Source: Hexactinellida sp. DTS-2022 (taxonomy: Eukaryota > Porifera > Hexactinellida). From it: a stretch of 64,000 nt of DNA. Where the stretch lies: the NCBI GenBank assembly GCA_028753945.1, contig JAPNXP010000017.1, forward strand, positions 930,001-994,000, read 5' to 3'. The translations under genes and the position numbers were made by a program. Below are positions 1 through 11,559 of this stretch, piece after piece. The notes under the pieces are model-generated. The model made no database searches and was not told the DNA's origin. It was given only the letters and a program-made list of their open reading frames with translations. Each line of letters starts with the position of its first letter. Position 1 is the stretch's first letter.

Positions 1-1149
1 GTCGTAAACCTTACTCGCAATTAGTTAGCTTTCCATCAAATGAAAACGAAAGAAAAACTTGGATTGGTGCAATGCCCAATAATCCCCAAACTTTAATTGG
101 AAGAAAGGAAATTTGGATATGCGCTTCACACTTTGACTGCGATTGGGTAAAAACAAGAGGAGGGAAAAGTCCTGCTAAGCCACCTACTATATTTCCTGGT
201 GTTCCCAAATCATGCATGAAACAAAGTAAAACCATCCCAAGAACTACTAAATTTGCAACATTTTATGCAAGAAAGGAAATGGGAGAAGATTTGGAAGAAA
301 AACTCGATAAAATCAACAATTATCAGAACTTTGTTAATTATATTGCATCACATGTTACTAATTTTCGTTTTATTAATAACGGAAAGGATTTAACCATGTT
401 TATGATCGACACACTTGGTAAAAAAGTCGTCCAATTTTTACATTTCCGAAAAGTCGAATCCACATTTGGATATTTACAACTCGTATTGGAAGTAAAAAAT
501 GGATTTGAAGTGCCCAACAACAAATTTGATTTGCAAAAGAATAACTTTCTACATAAATGGTCACAGTTGAGCAATATAATATCTGTAATGAATTGTTATC
601 ATCCATCAAACTATTTATAAAAAGCTATGAAAGAGCTTAACAAAATTGAAGAATTACAAGATTCGCCGAACTTTCAATTCATTATGGGACAATTGGACCT
701 CCTTTTGCCACAAGTTAAAGGACGCCGTTATACTAAGCATATCGTTATCTTTGCAGCCGAGTTACTTTGCATATCACCAGCAGCATACAGGTTGTTAAGA
801 AATTCTAAAACCATTACACTACCAAGAGAAAAATTAATTCGAGAGTTAATGTCAAAATCATATCAAGACAACAATTTGGCAAAACTTTTTGAAACATTGA
901 AGCCACAACAACGTTTGGTAAACATATTATTTGATGAGGTCAAACTTAAAAAAGCAATGCGTTTTACTGGGGGGCATGTAGTTGGTCATGCAGCTAACAA
1001 ACCAGAAGAACTTGCAACTTCAGCATTAGTAATTGAATTAATATGTCATTATGGTGGACCAAGGTACATCATAAGAATTATTCCTGTCACATGCCTAAAA
1101 TCTTATCAATTAAAAGAAATGCTATTGGAAGCTGCTTTTGTCGTAAGAA

Positions 1150-1281
1150 AAAAAATCCAAAATTGCAGCTGTGCCGAAGTATTTCCCTTTGGTGGCACTA
1201 TCTATTGGTGGCTACCGGTTGGGTAATTGATAGTGCCTCCAAGGAAAATACTGTCGTCCAGCTGCAATTTTGGATTTTTTT
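1150..1281. mobile_element. Short TIR element (GCAGCTGTGCCGA family), copy 1
   Basis: About 130 bp with inverted ends: AATCCAAAATTGCAGCTG at the left and CAGCTGCAATTTTGGATT at the right. It lies in the P transposase frame and ends the 627-1226 ORF. Two relatives lie near 21.4 and 21.7 kb, showing that it is a mobile family and not part of the transposase. Confidence 0.7.
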
Positions 1282-1736
1282 TTCGCCATGCCATCATCAC
1301 TATGAATAAGATTACCTTCAAAGATAGTAGTTTATCACAATAATTCAGAAGAATAAAGTAATAAAGTATTAAAAAAGACTAAAGTCAGAAAGTGAAATAA
1401 TGAAAAAGATAACAATTAGAAATTTATATTTTAATTTATACTTCGATAGAATTAATTTGTACTTCAATAGAATTAGCTAAACTGAAATGATGCAGGTGGA
1501 GTCATGCAAGTAATGACTAAAACTCAATATGTGCAGTGAATTAAAGACTTCTTACTCTCGACCAATTAAATTAGAGCTTCGGTTAGGCATTCTATATGCA
1601 CACTAACAATTGATAGAATATCCTTTTATACTAATTGGATGCTAGCTGCTAATCCATACTGGGACAACCCTCGAATTTAATTGGCTAAGCCATAATTGGA
1701 TTAAATAGGTGTTAAAATTATTTGATCATAAATCGT

Positions 1737-1785
1737 AACCCCAGGTGCAAATTAGAAGGGCACTCCGCACCTACATGCCAAGTTT
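1737..1785. repeat. Dispersed 40-bp motif, inverted copy at 63.5 kb
   Basis: The sequence CCAGGTGCAAATTAGAAG and the following CACTCCGCACCTACATGCC recur in reverse complement at 63508-63550. Probably the end of a dispersed element. No full element could be delimited. Confidence 0.5.
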
Positions 1786-1836
1786 CAGCTCTCTATGTAT
1801 AAAGGTGTGGCCAGGGAACCGTCTACGGAGGGAAAT

Positions 1837-1862
1837 ATATATATATATATATATATATATTA
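1837..1862. repeat. (TA)n microsatellite
   Basis: An uninterrupted TA dinucleotide run of about 12 units inside the decayed P-element copy. Confidence 0.95.
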
Positions 1863-3489
1863 AAGGCAGTAAGATTAGAACTGGGCCACTACACTATAGT
1901 ATAGTCGGCACAGTAAAAAGGGGGGGATACATTATTTCATTTATCTGTAACAATTGCCCTTTAAACCAGCAAACTTATATTCAACTTGGTGGCCCCGGAA
2001 GAGTTTATTTACAACCAGATGGACTACAAGTATTTCTTGTTTATGACTTTATCCATATTTTTAAGAATATAAGAAATAATTGGATTACCGAAAACTTAAA
2101 GAATTATCATTTACAGTAAACAAAAAAGACTATGTTGCATGTTGGGATGATGTTATCAAACTTTATCATGAAGATAAAAAAAATCCAATTCGACTTACCA
2201 AATTATCTAACTGTTCTGTTCATCCAAAACCACTACAGCGTCAAAGTGTACCATTAGTTTGCCAAGTTTTTAATGATAAAACCCACGCTGCTTTTAAAGC
2301 ACTCCAGTGCAATTTCAATTTTCAAGAGGGACACTTGTTTTCATCAATCTTATAACGCAGTGGTTTAAAATTATGAATGTTAAAGATAAATTCGCCTGCT
2401 TTCGACTTAAAGATGAATCTCGTGCTCCTTGGTCTGATAATTGCGGAAGTTTTGATGCTTTGCAAAAAATCTGTGAAGTAATTTCAAGTTGTAAATGGAC
2501 TGGTGGGCGGGAACGGAAACAGAAGTTGAATAAATTCACTGCTGAGGCATTTGTGACTACAACCATTAATAATATAGCTGCATCTAAATATCTGTTGGAA
2601 AATTATGATTTCCAATATATTCTTCCTTCTATATTTTCTCAAGATCCTCTAGAAAAGTTTTTTGGTCAGGCTAGGCAGCGTTGCGGCGGAAATTATTACA
2701 TCGATATTGAAGATGTATTATCAGCTGGAAAAACTCAACACGTTCACCAATTAATAAATATGACATAATTCCCCATGGCACTACTGGTAGAAATTGTTCG
2801 GTCTGTGACTCAGATATTGAAGAAACTGACATACAACCAGGGTTGGGTTCAAGTACATTTGAAAGTACTTAAGGCCCCTCTCGGGTTAATTTTGAATTAT
2901 TTAAATAATTGAGTTTATTTCGTTTTTATTAGTTATAATACCCGGGAGGATAATATAGGAAAATTTGGCTTAATTCTGAGGACAATTGAACTCACTAGAG
3001 CAATTTGAAATTGGGGAATGTCTGTTCATAGCAATCTATATACTAAGGCAATGATAGTCCATTGAAAATATGGACCATGGACAGCGATGTATAGCTAATT
3101 TTCAAAATACTAAATTTATAACGCATACACTCCAGTTATAAATACTTTCTATTTTAGTTCAACTAAAGATGGTGCTACACCTTAAGCAAATCTGAGCTGT
3201 GTTCTAGATATATATTAGTAAATAATTGATATTTTAATGAGCATTAGCAACTAGTGCATTCATAATTTAGGTACGTAAACGTGAATACATAACAAAGAAA
3301 TACAAGTAAGTATGAATACTCCTGGACTGGACTTGTAGATTAATCACTTTACATTAGACTTGTAAACAAACTACTGGACTGAAGAAACAACTAGAATATT
3401 AGAGACTCCGGGACTTGTATACTGTACTAAGTATCTCGCCATCATCTAAACTTTCGAGGTTGGATTATATAAAAGGAACGGTTTAAAAG

Positions 3490-6400
3490 TTAATTGTATT
3501 TTTTCAGTTTCGTATTATCTCTCTTCAGAACTACAGTATTATAATTCTGGACTCGCTTTGATAATATGCAGTTTGACCATGTGACGCATAGCTTCTTTAG
3601 GACATCGCAGTTCCAAACATTACACCGACACCAATCATTCCACATATCACTATATTTATCTGTAATCATTTTAATAGAAAGTTGTACCAACTTGGTTCGA
3701 GATTGTCCCAAATAAAATTCTTTGTTCAAAGTACTACAGTTATCAATCTTGATAAAAATTTCATACAGGATACAGACACAATCTACTACACAACGAGACG
3801 GATATTTGAGAGAGCCTCTATCCACTAAATCTATCAACGTATATTGAGAACCTACATCATTGTTTACTTCAAGTAATTTGTCTGTCGTTAAGAAATCTTG
3901 ACAATATGGACAACCATTAGATTTTTTAAGATAAGAGAATACTGCATAGCCTGCAATATAAACGAGACAATCAATTTGACCAAGATCAATTTCTGGACAA
4001 GAAATTTCATTCAATTTATCTATATAGAGTTCTATTTCAAAATCAAGTTGTTCTTCAACATAATTATTGTCACTAAATTGGCTAATATATTCTTTTAGAG
4101 AGACTGGCTTTTCGTCTGAAGTAACTTTGCATTTAATAGCAAACACCTTTAAAATGTTAGAAAGCTGAAGTCTACGTTCACTTTCTAAAATTTGAGTAAA
4201 TGATACCTGATAATGAGACCCAGACATTTGCCTATACAGGCCAAAGTGGTGTTCTAACGCATCATTTTGGATTCTTGAAGTTAGAAGATACTGGTATCCA
4301 CAGTGCTCAGTAAGTCGTTTAACAAGCATTGGTAATGCTTCACAGGTATGTCGAAAGCTTGTAAAAGTTTGTGGTGTTAACTTCCCATGTGCAAATGGCA
4401 GATGTATCCAGCTATCCAACCAAGAGACAACATTTCTTAAAAATTGCAAACGGAAATCACCTGGATAAATAGGAGCTAAATAATCATCATTGAACCGAAT
4501 ATCTTTTCCTACCCAATTGACATTGAATGTTTTCCAAACCTGATTTATTAGATTGAGAAATTCGACCGTTTGATTAATGTTTACGATGTTATTCTCCATT
4601 TTCCAAGATAAAAGCCCAGCGGATGTTGTTTCATGAAAGATATATAACGCAAAGCTAACATTTTGTCTTTCTAATGTGGATGGCCAGCAGGCTTTAGCTG
4701 TTAATCTTGGCGCTCTTTTCAAGACATTACACTTATCAGATGTGAATAAATTTCGAATATCTTGGAAAGGTGCGTAACACAGTTCTGGATAAAGTGTCTT
4801 GGAAGTGAAATGGCCAATTGAAATGTTGGCTGTGGAGACTGAGATAAAAAGAGTTTTAGTAGATTTAATAGAATTGATACACTTTTCTCCTTCCAATAGG
4901 CACTCTCCGAATTTCGGAAAAATAAATGTCCTTTCATAATCCTTGAGATTTAACCAGTTATTACGGATGCATTTAATGATATCAACGATATCAAAAAACA
5001 AAATTAGACTTCTTTCTGGGTGGCATGGGGCGTTATTTTTGGCACAAGTGTATTATCAGCGGAGAACAATTTGTATAAACGAACGTTTAGTGGGTAATTA
5101 TCTGTACAGAGAGCTTCAACAAACAGATCGCAAGCTTCGATATCATAAATAGTTGACTTGATAATTGGATATAATTTTTCTGCTGAAGAAGAGCACAAAG
5201 GGATCAACCGTACAATTGTGGAAAACCTAGCGGCTAAACTTGAAATCATTATTGAAAAAAACTGTCGTGGGTGGATCTTCAGGGTTATCAATGGACCCGA
5301 TTACTCTTCCTCCCTTATATGCTGCATCGCTACGAATATGTACTTCATCCATTTGAAGGATGACATGTCGCTCTAGGTGTTTAAAAGTGGTTGCAATTTC
5401 TTTGATAATTTTTGTATACTCACTCTGTAAGCCGATACTGTTTCTGATTCTTAATAAGTTGCGCTCATGTGGAAGAATTAAACAATTAGAGGACTGAATA
5501 AGACGATATGAGGCTGGTGAAATTCCTTGAAGTTTTAAACAAAAAACCTGAGTAAGAATGCTAAAACGACGAGAATATTTATCAAGGATTAAGTATTTGA
5601 GCTGGGCCCGTATTCACTAAGATTACTTAGTACTTAAGTACTAAGTATATACTTAAGTACTAAGTACGTACTTAGTTAAGTACATACTTAAGTCGTATTC
5701 ACAAAGAAATATTGTTGTACTTAAGTACATACTTAACTAAGTACGTACTTAAGTACTAAATTGAATTATATTTATTGAATTATATTTAATAGCATAGCAT
5801 ATTAGTGTATGGAATGCTATTGTAATAGCTTGCTGTATTCTTTTAACTTTAAAAAGAATATTCTCAATGAAGTTCCTGTGATTTTTGTGCTTGAGAAAAA
5901 ACAGACTTTTAGAAAACAACAACCAATTGTAATAAATGTAAAATAGAATCATAAACTTCCCCTAAAGTAAAGCAAGTACTACTAGAAATCTAATACAATG
6001 TTCTAATTAAACACCAACGTCTAAAGAGTCAATAAAAGAAAATTCTTATAAGTTAAGTCAACTTAGTAGGTTACTTAAGTTTTGTACTTAAGTATGTACT
6101 TAAGTACACACTTAAATCTTAGTGAATACCAATCTTAGTGAATACGACTTAAGTACATACTTAGTACTTAAGTACTAAGTACGTACTTAAGTACGTACTT
6201 AACTTCTTAGTGAATACGGGCCCAGATCTAACAAAAATTTAGACGAATTCGCATAGAATCTGTATTCCCGGTTTCGTAATCAGTAAGGAAATTATTATTG
6301 GGCTCTAATTTATTGATAGCACTAGAAATTTCCATTATTGCATTCTCAACATGTGTATTAACAGGGTTGACTGAAGAACTGATGCTTTTTATTTGGGCCG

Positions 6401-7469
6401 TTTTAAATATCTCAACTTTTTGAATGATTTTCTCCAATAACCTCATATCATTCAGACATTATAAGATAGTTGAATTTTATGTGTTTCTTTATATAAAGCC
6501 TTACAAATTAAGTTTTGATCTAAAATTATGGAGCGATCTATTGTAGTTATTTCACCATAAAAATGAATTTTTAGGAAAAGGATTGTAGATGGGTTAGGTC
6601 TGTGGCAAAGCCAACCGTTAGGGAGTTCAATTTGGCTCAATTTACTAATTATACAATCAAGAGTAGCAACAAAAAACTTAGCATCATTTTCTTTGTTGTC
6701 AATAAGACTTTCTTTATACGCCGATTACATCATCTTCTCTTCCTTATCAGCACGAGAGACTCTTTGGGGTTTTACAGTTATATCTGTCAGGTATTCTGGA
6801 CAATTTTGGAAAATACTTGGGACTGCATATTTGTTCAAACTGATCTTTTCCTGGGTACTTCCACCATTTTAATACCATCAAAAAATTCATAGTTTCTCTA
6901 TGTCCTCATTCTTGAAGTGGATAATACACCTTTAGATAAAGAATAAATTATAAACTATAGATTTTTCGATTATATTGTTTGATAATCGTAGTAATACTAT
7001 ATTAGATATATTATTATCATAAATATAATTAATTTATTAAGTTCTAAAAATAAACGAGTATCAAGTTGTAGTTCGAAACAAGAAAGTGTTGAAGTAAAGA
7101 ATTCGGAAGTCATAGAAAACTACAGCAGTCTCAATGAATTATTATATTGATAATCATATGACAGTGCAATTTCGATTATCTGAACTCTTTCTGAAGTGTA
7201 AAATATTCATTGTTTTGGTGGAAAACAAATATTTAGTTTGACAAAAATATGGGATTTATAAATTTCACCTTATAAAAATATACCGTAGTAGTAAATTTTA
7301 AACTCGATCTTACCTTTAGCTGTTTGTGCGTCTCGTAATCTTCTCTCGGCCTAGGTATAGCCCGGAACCATTTCTCACGAATATCCTCATCAATAGGGAA
7401 AGAGAAAACAGAAGTAAATCCACTCTCAGAATGATAATTAGATTTACAACCTGGCACCACACATGTCAT
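3490..7469 (-). pseudogene. P-element transposase with THAP finger, interrupted
   Basis: Starts at 7469 with a THAP zinc finger (MTCVVPGCKSNY, then FSFPIDEDIREKW). Exon 1 ends at 7314, followed by the consensus donor GTAAGA. The middle part (6640-6228) includes LPNGWLCHRPNP. A MITE (5604-6223) then interrupts the gene. Coding resumes near 5600 with the MDEVHIRSD block at about 5350. The long 503-residue tail (5001-3490) contains LTAKACWPSTLERQNV and NDALEHHFGLYRQMSGSHYQ. Two frame breaks fall in homopolymers: an A7 tract at 5255-5261 and a T5 tract at 5036-5040. The protein is otherwise well preserved, so this copy is younger than the others. Non-functional as assembled. Confidence 0.85.
5604..6223. 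mobile_element. MITE with GGGCCCGTATTCACTAAG ends
   Basis: A 620-bp element with perfect inverted ends GGGCCCGTATTCACTAAG and CTTAGTGAATACGGGCCC. The sub-terminal parts are dense repeats of TACTTAAGTA and TACGTACTTA, so each arm is itself palindromic. It interrupts the P transposase. No clear target-site duplication was seen. Confidence 0.8.
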
Positions 7470-8060
7470 GTTGAAAAGAAAATCGAATAACTATAATAAA
7501 AGTGAGACAATGACTAAAAGTCGATGAAACGATGATTAATAGAAATAGAGAATACAAGTATGATCGATATTGTTGAAATTGTAGTAGATTTATAATTTAT
7601 TTATAATTTCGTTATCTTATAATCAATTTTGTAAACAATAATTATGGGTGGTTATAATGTGACAACTATTACACGTTTATTTGGATAATATGTGTGTGTG
7701 TAATCAATAATAGCACGCTAACATGGACTATTTACATCAGCAAATATAATAGTGGTACATGAAGATGATATAAGCTTATTAGAACATTAATTCGCTCATA
7801 TCTACAGGGGATACATGATCAGTTTTAGATTTAAAATCCAGCTACTCAATAATGCAAAATTTAATATTCGTCAAAAATCTTCCTAAGTAATGTTATGAGG
7901 TAGGAGGGTGTGAATTGAGTATAAATATATAAATCAAATCAGTAGACAAAGTTAAAATAGGCACGAAAATATATTTTGAAATTAGCCATACATCGCTGTC
8001 CATGGTCCATATTTTCAATGGACTATCATTGCCTTAGTATATAGATTGCTATGGTCTGTT

Positions 8061-9670
8061 ATATGGCCAAATTGAGAGTAATATAAATTACGGCCACACA
8101 ATGCTGGTCAGATAAATTGAGATTCGATTGTTTTTGGATAGTACACCAGAAAGTAAAGCCACATTGAAAATTTCAGGTGAATCTGACTAATAGTTTTGCT
8201 GTAGCGACCATTATAAGATCCAGGAATGTGAAGGACATCATGGAGGGTGACTTTTTCAAATGGAATGAAAGTTTAGTAGGCTGGCACTGCCACAATTTGT
8301 TTTCAATATAGTTGTTATACATACAAAAGTATATTTGCATATCTACTTAGGTTGTAAACCTAAATTTTCAACATTCCAAAAATTAAGTTCCGAGTTATAG
8401 TCATTTGAAGTCAGATTTGGACTGTCAAGGTCCCTAGTCTGACTTCAAAGGGCATTAACTTTGAATGTTTGTATTGTAAAGTTTAGATCAAGGGTCATTC
8501 CTATATTAAATATATATTCAATCGTTTACACTTGGTTTCAAACAATTTGGATAAAAACTGTGAACGCTTTAGCATTCTAAACTTTCTGACCTTTCAACTC
8601 ATTGGGTGGTCCTTTCACATCTCTACATTGAATCTCAGAAACCCGTCGACCAATAATGAAATATTTGAGTGCAAAATGCTTGCAATACCCGGTTTCCTAT
8701 TCGTCCATAATACATTTTATGACCCTAACTCGCAAAAATCTTCCAAATGACCATATATGGGCATAAAATGTGCCCATTTTTGATGATTTAGCATATTTAT
8801 TTCTTCAAAACTATAAACTCTAGAGCTTAGCACTAAATTTCCCATCACATCCATATAATATTGCAAACCCATTAGAATCACAATTGAAACCATTTTCCTA
8901 AAGATTGCTGTCCTATATATTGACAGGAATACCCTCATAATAGTGTGAAAAGTAAATTTAAAATTCCATTTATTTTTGGTTCAACTATTGCAAATTTAGT
9001 CCAAATTGTTTGAAACCAAGTGTAAACTAACGAGGACATATGTAATTCGGGGGGATTTTTCAAACTAACCTCTAGCATAAAAAAATTCAGAATTCTATAT
9101 CTTTGAAGTTCGACTTAGACCGCATATTTACATAAAACATCGAATAATGCAAAAATTGGCAGTCAAAATGTGACTTCAAAGGGCTATAACTCACAAAGTT
9201 TGTATGTTAGTGGTTAGTTTGAAAAATCCCCCCGAATTACATATGTCTTCATCAGTTTAGACTTGGTTTCAAACTATTTAGACCAAATTTGCAATAGTTG
9301 AACCAAATGTAAATATATTTTCAATTGAAAATTGACATTTTCATGATGATACACACATTCCTGAGCACTAAACTGGTATTAACAGCAAAAGTAGAGCTCA
9401 GATTCACTTGAAATTTTCAATGTATCAATACTTTACTGTGTACTATACGAAAACAGTCTAATCTCAATTACCAAATTAACCAAAGAGGGGCCTTAAGTAC
9501 AACTACTTTTCAGATATTCAAGTACAATACAAGTACAAGTACAGGTAAACTTAAAGTACTTAAGTACAAGTACAAGTACAATGAAAAAATTAGGAAAACA
9601 CTTAAGTACAAGTACAAGTACTTCCCAAGCTCTTATGATAAATCTCTCGTACTAATAGTAGAAATTGCTA
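8061..9670. repeat. Nested inverted repeats inside the hAT insertion
   Basis: No gene here. An outer imperfect inverted repeat pairs 8105-8190 with about 9395-9475 (both carry GAAATTTTCA and a TGTACTAT-like block). An inner pair is TTTACACTTGGTTTCAAACAATTTGG at 8526 with its inverse at 9001-9027. A third pair has TATGTAATTCGGGGGGATTT at 9040 and its inverse near 9220-9243. This suggests one or two fold-back elements inserted before or after the P element. Confidence 0.6.
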
Positions 9671-9674
9671 AATA

Positions 9675-10174
9675 CAGTGCAACCTCTATAAGTGGGGTCT
9701 CTATAAATGGGGAACCTCCATAAGTGGGGAATTTTTTTACCATATTCGTATATATCCATACAAATGAACCTCTATAAGCGGGGAAGTGGGGAATGGGGGA
9801 CCATAAATTTCAAGGAGTTTTTATCTCCATACAAAACAACCTCCATAAATGGGGGGAATGGACAAATCTTAACATGATTCTTATAAAATAATACAATATT
9901 TCCAATAAATCGACTCAAAGGTTCTACAGAAAAAATATTTTCGATTGATCTACTCTGATGTTTTTAGAAGAAATCACCTAGTGTAGATCAGCAGTTAACT
10001 AAATTATCATAATATACAAATAAGAACTAGAACGTGCATTAATGTGTGTGTTATATGAATATTTTGTATAATATAGCATATATAATGTTTTTCCAATTGA
10101 ATTTTATAACCGGGGAATGGGGGGCAATTGAAATTTTCCCCGTCCCAGCTCCCCCACTTATAGAGGTTCCACTG
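9675..10174. mobile_element. pogo/Tigger-like MITE, copy 1
   Basis: A 500-bp element with ends CAGTGCAACCTCTATAAG and CTTATAGAGGTTCCACTG, flanked by TA on both sides. AACCTC-CTATAA-TGGGG units recur within it. It belongs to a family with at least five other copies in the window (35390, 43958, 56727, 59337, 62883). No coding capacity. Confidence 0.78.
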
Positions 10175-10517
10175 TACATAGTTTATATAGTATCATCCAA
10201 ATCTATTTAATTGAAAGTAGCAGTAGTCCTTGACACGAACACAATTCCTAATATACTAAGTATTAAGTAACACTACTTTACTTGAGATGGGATTTGAGGA
10301 ACATCAATGATGTGTGTTGGAAATATATTGAATGATAAAAAAGTCACGAGTAACAAGTACTCAAGTACAAGTGCAAGTACTTTAGAAAATTGAGGAAAGT
10401 AATTAAGTACAAGTACAAGTACAACGGAAAAATGGTGAAAGTACTTAAGTACAAGTACTCAAAAAATGTACTTAATTACAGAAGTACTTAAGTAAATTGT
10501 ACTTGAACCCAACCCTG

Positions 10518-10812
10518 CATACAACTACTACATAAGTTGAGTGTCGAAGATACACAAAATTTGCTAAATTCAAGTGATTCATTAAAACATAAAGTTGTTT
10601 ACATTGGTGGATTTTTAGTTCATAATAAGCATGGACAACCTGATGTTGATGAAGGAGAGGTATCATCAGAATTTTTAAACGAGCTTAATCGAGGTGGGCT
10701 ATCAATACCCACTTTAAATACAGTCTTTTTTGTTCATTGTGCAATAACTGCTCACGAAAACATTCCTGAATGTAGACGAAATTGTACCATATACTTCAAA
10801 AAACTTTTTTGA
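10518..10812 (+). pseudogene. P-element transposase, C-terminal part
   Basis: Continuation of the gene interrupted at base 2837. After one CATACAAC copy the frame reads LLHKLSVEDTQNLL and then VVYIGGFLVHNKH, corresponding to the conserved VYIAGY block near the end of P transposases (compare CLVYIAGYAVFSYLKK in the 3490-5001 copy). The frame ends at 10812. Confidence 0.8.
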
Positions 10813-11184
10813 TATATTTATGCACCTATTTCCCAAAATGAGAATGCATGCCAAACAGCAACCAACGTTGTATACAAGGCATATGTATTAAATAATAATG
10901 ACACTGAGAGAATTAGGTTGCTTGAGACCAGGGTATATTATAAGCCCATTTTTTTATTCCTGGCCCATTTTTTTATTCCTATTTTCATTTTTTACTCCCT
11001 TGAATAGTGAGTTTTCATCGTCTGATATCCATTTCAAGACTCCATTTCTACCGAAAATCCATTTTTTTATTCCACGAAAACATTAAAAAACTTTTTTTTA
11101 ATCCTTATAAAATACTCTGCTTGAGACGCAAGGAAAAGCTCTATAATATCACTTAGTATTCTCAATCCTAAGAATTCATTATAC
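10813..11184. other. Intergenic, tail of first P copy
   Basis: No gene recognised. It holds T-rich repeats in which CCCATTTTTTTATTCC occurs twice within 25 bp (about 10945-10980), with a related CCATTTTTTTATTCC at 11057. The 62-residue ORF here is low complexity. Confidence 0.6.
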
Positions 11185-11559
11185 CATAGCCTACTATACA
11201 TAATGCCCCACAGTAACTTGATAATTTTGGACCATGGATGCGGTCGAAGATGGATTCGTAAATTCTAAACTAAGTCGATTGCAAGCTGGATTATTGATAA
11301 ACTAAGTGGCTATATTTGTTTTAAGTATTTTGTGTCCATTGTAAATAAAAATAAAAATACTGTCGTATACCCCTTCCTTGTATGAATTAGCTAATTTCAC
11401 TAATGATTGACTGGACAATAATTACTAAATTTAGTATACATCTATGTAATAGTTAAGTAGAAAACATACATTAATGTATTATACATTTTCTTAAACAAGA
11501 TACAATAATACACATTATACTAGTGTCATTACACTAAACGATGCAGACCGAAATGGTGC

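Larger units (their letters stand above)
3..2837 (+). pseudogene. P-element (THAP9-like) transposase, 5' part, broken
   Basis: Encodes a P-superfamily cut-and-paste transposase. The reading frame is already open at base 3, so the gene begins upstream of the window. The first 70 residues are the second half of a THAP zinc finger (Trp in a KTWIGAMP context, then CASHF). At 627-1140 comes the RNase H-like region with the ILFDEVKLKKAM block, whose Asp fits the first catalytic residue, and GGHVVGHA. At 1860-2768 lie the LQPDGLQVFLVYDF, IRNNW and DPLEKFFGQARQR blocks typical of the C-terminal half. The protein is spread over at least four frames, with stops and inserted repeats at about 1150-1860. 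A hAT insertion after base 2837 separates the last part (10526-10812). Family assignment is firm; function as an active gene is excluded. Confidence 0.85.
3027..8053 (-). mobile_element. P element, second copy, complete ends
   Basis: Bounded by long inverted repeats of about 75 bp that start CATAGCAATC and include TATATACTAAGGCAATGA and ATATGGACCATGGACAGC. GTCTGTT flanks it directly at 3020-3026 and 8054-8060. It carries a minus-strand transposase gene (about 7469 to 3490) and a 620-bp MITE at 5604-6223. The flanking duplication is 7 bp, whereas Drosophila P elements duplicate 8 bp. Confidence 0.88.
2838..10517. mobile_element. hAT-type insertion, 7.7 kb, with nested elements
   Basis: Termini CAGGGTTGGGTTCAAGTAC and the inverted GTACTTGAACCCAACCCTG are flanked by the perfect 8-bp duplication CATACAAC (2830-2837 and 10518-10525), the length expected of hAT transposons. 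Removing the insert plus one duplication rejoins the P-transposase frame exactly. No hAT transposase was recognised, so it looks non-autonomous. Its mass comes from a nested P element (3027-8053), a palindromic region (8090-9480), a pogo-like MITE (9675-10174) and runs of AAGTACAAGTAC near both ends. A relative with the same CAGGGTTGGG start lies at 46589-47308. Confidence 0.85.
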
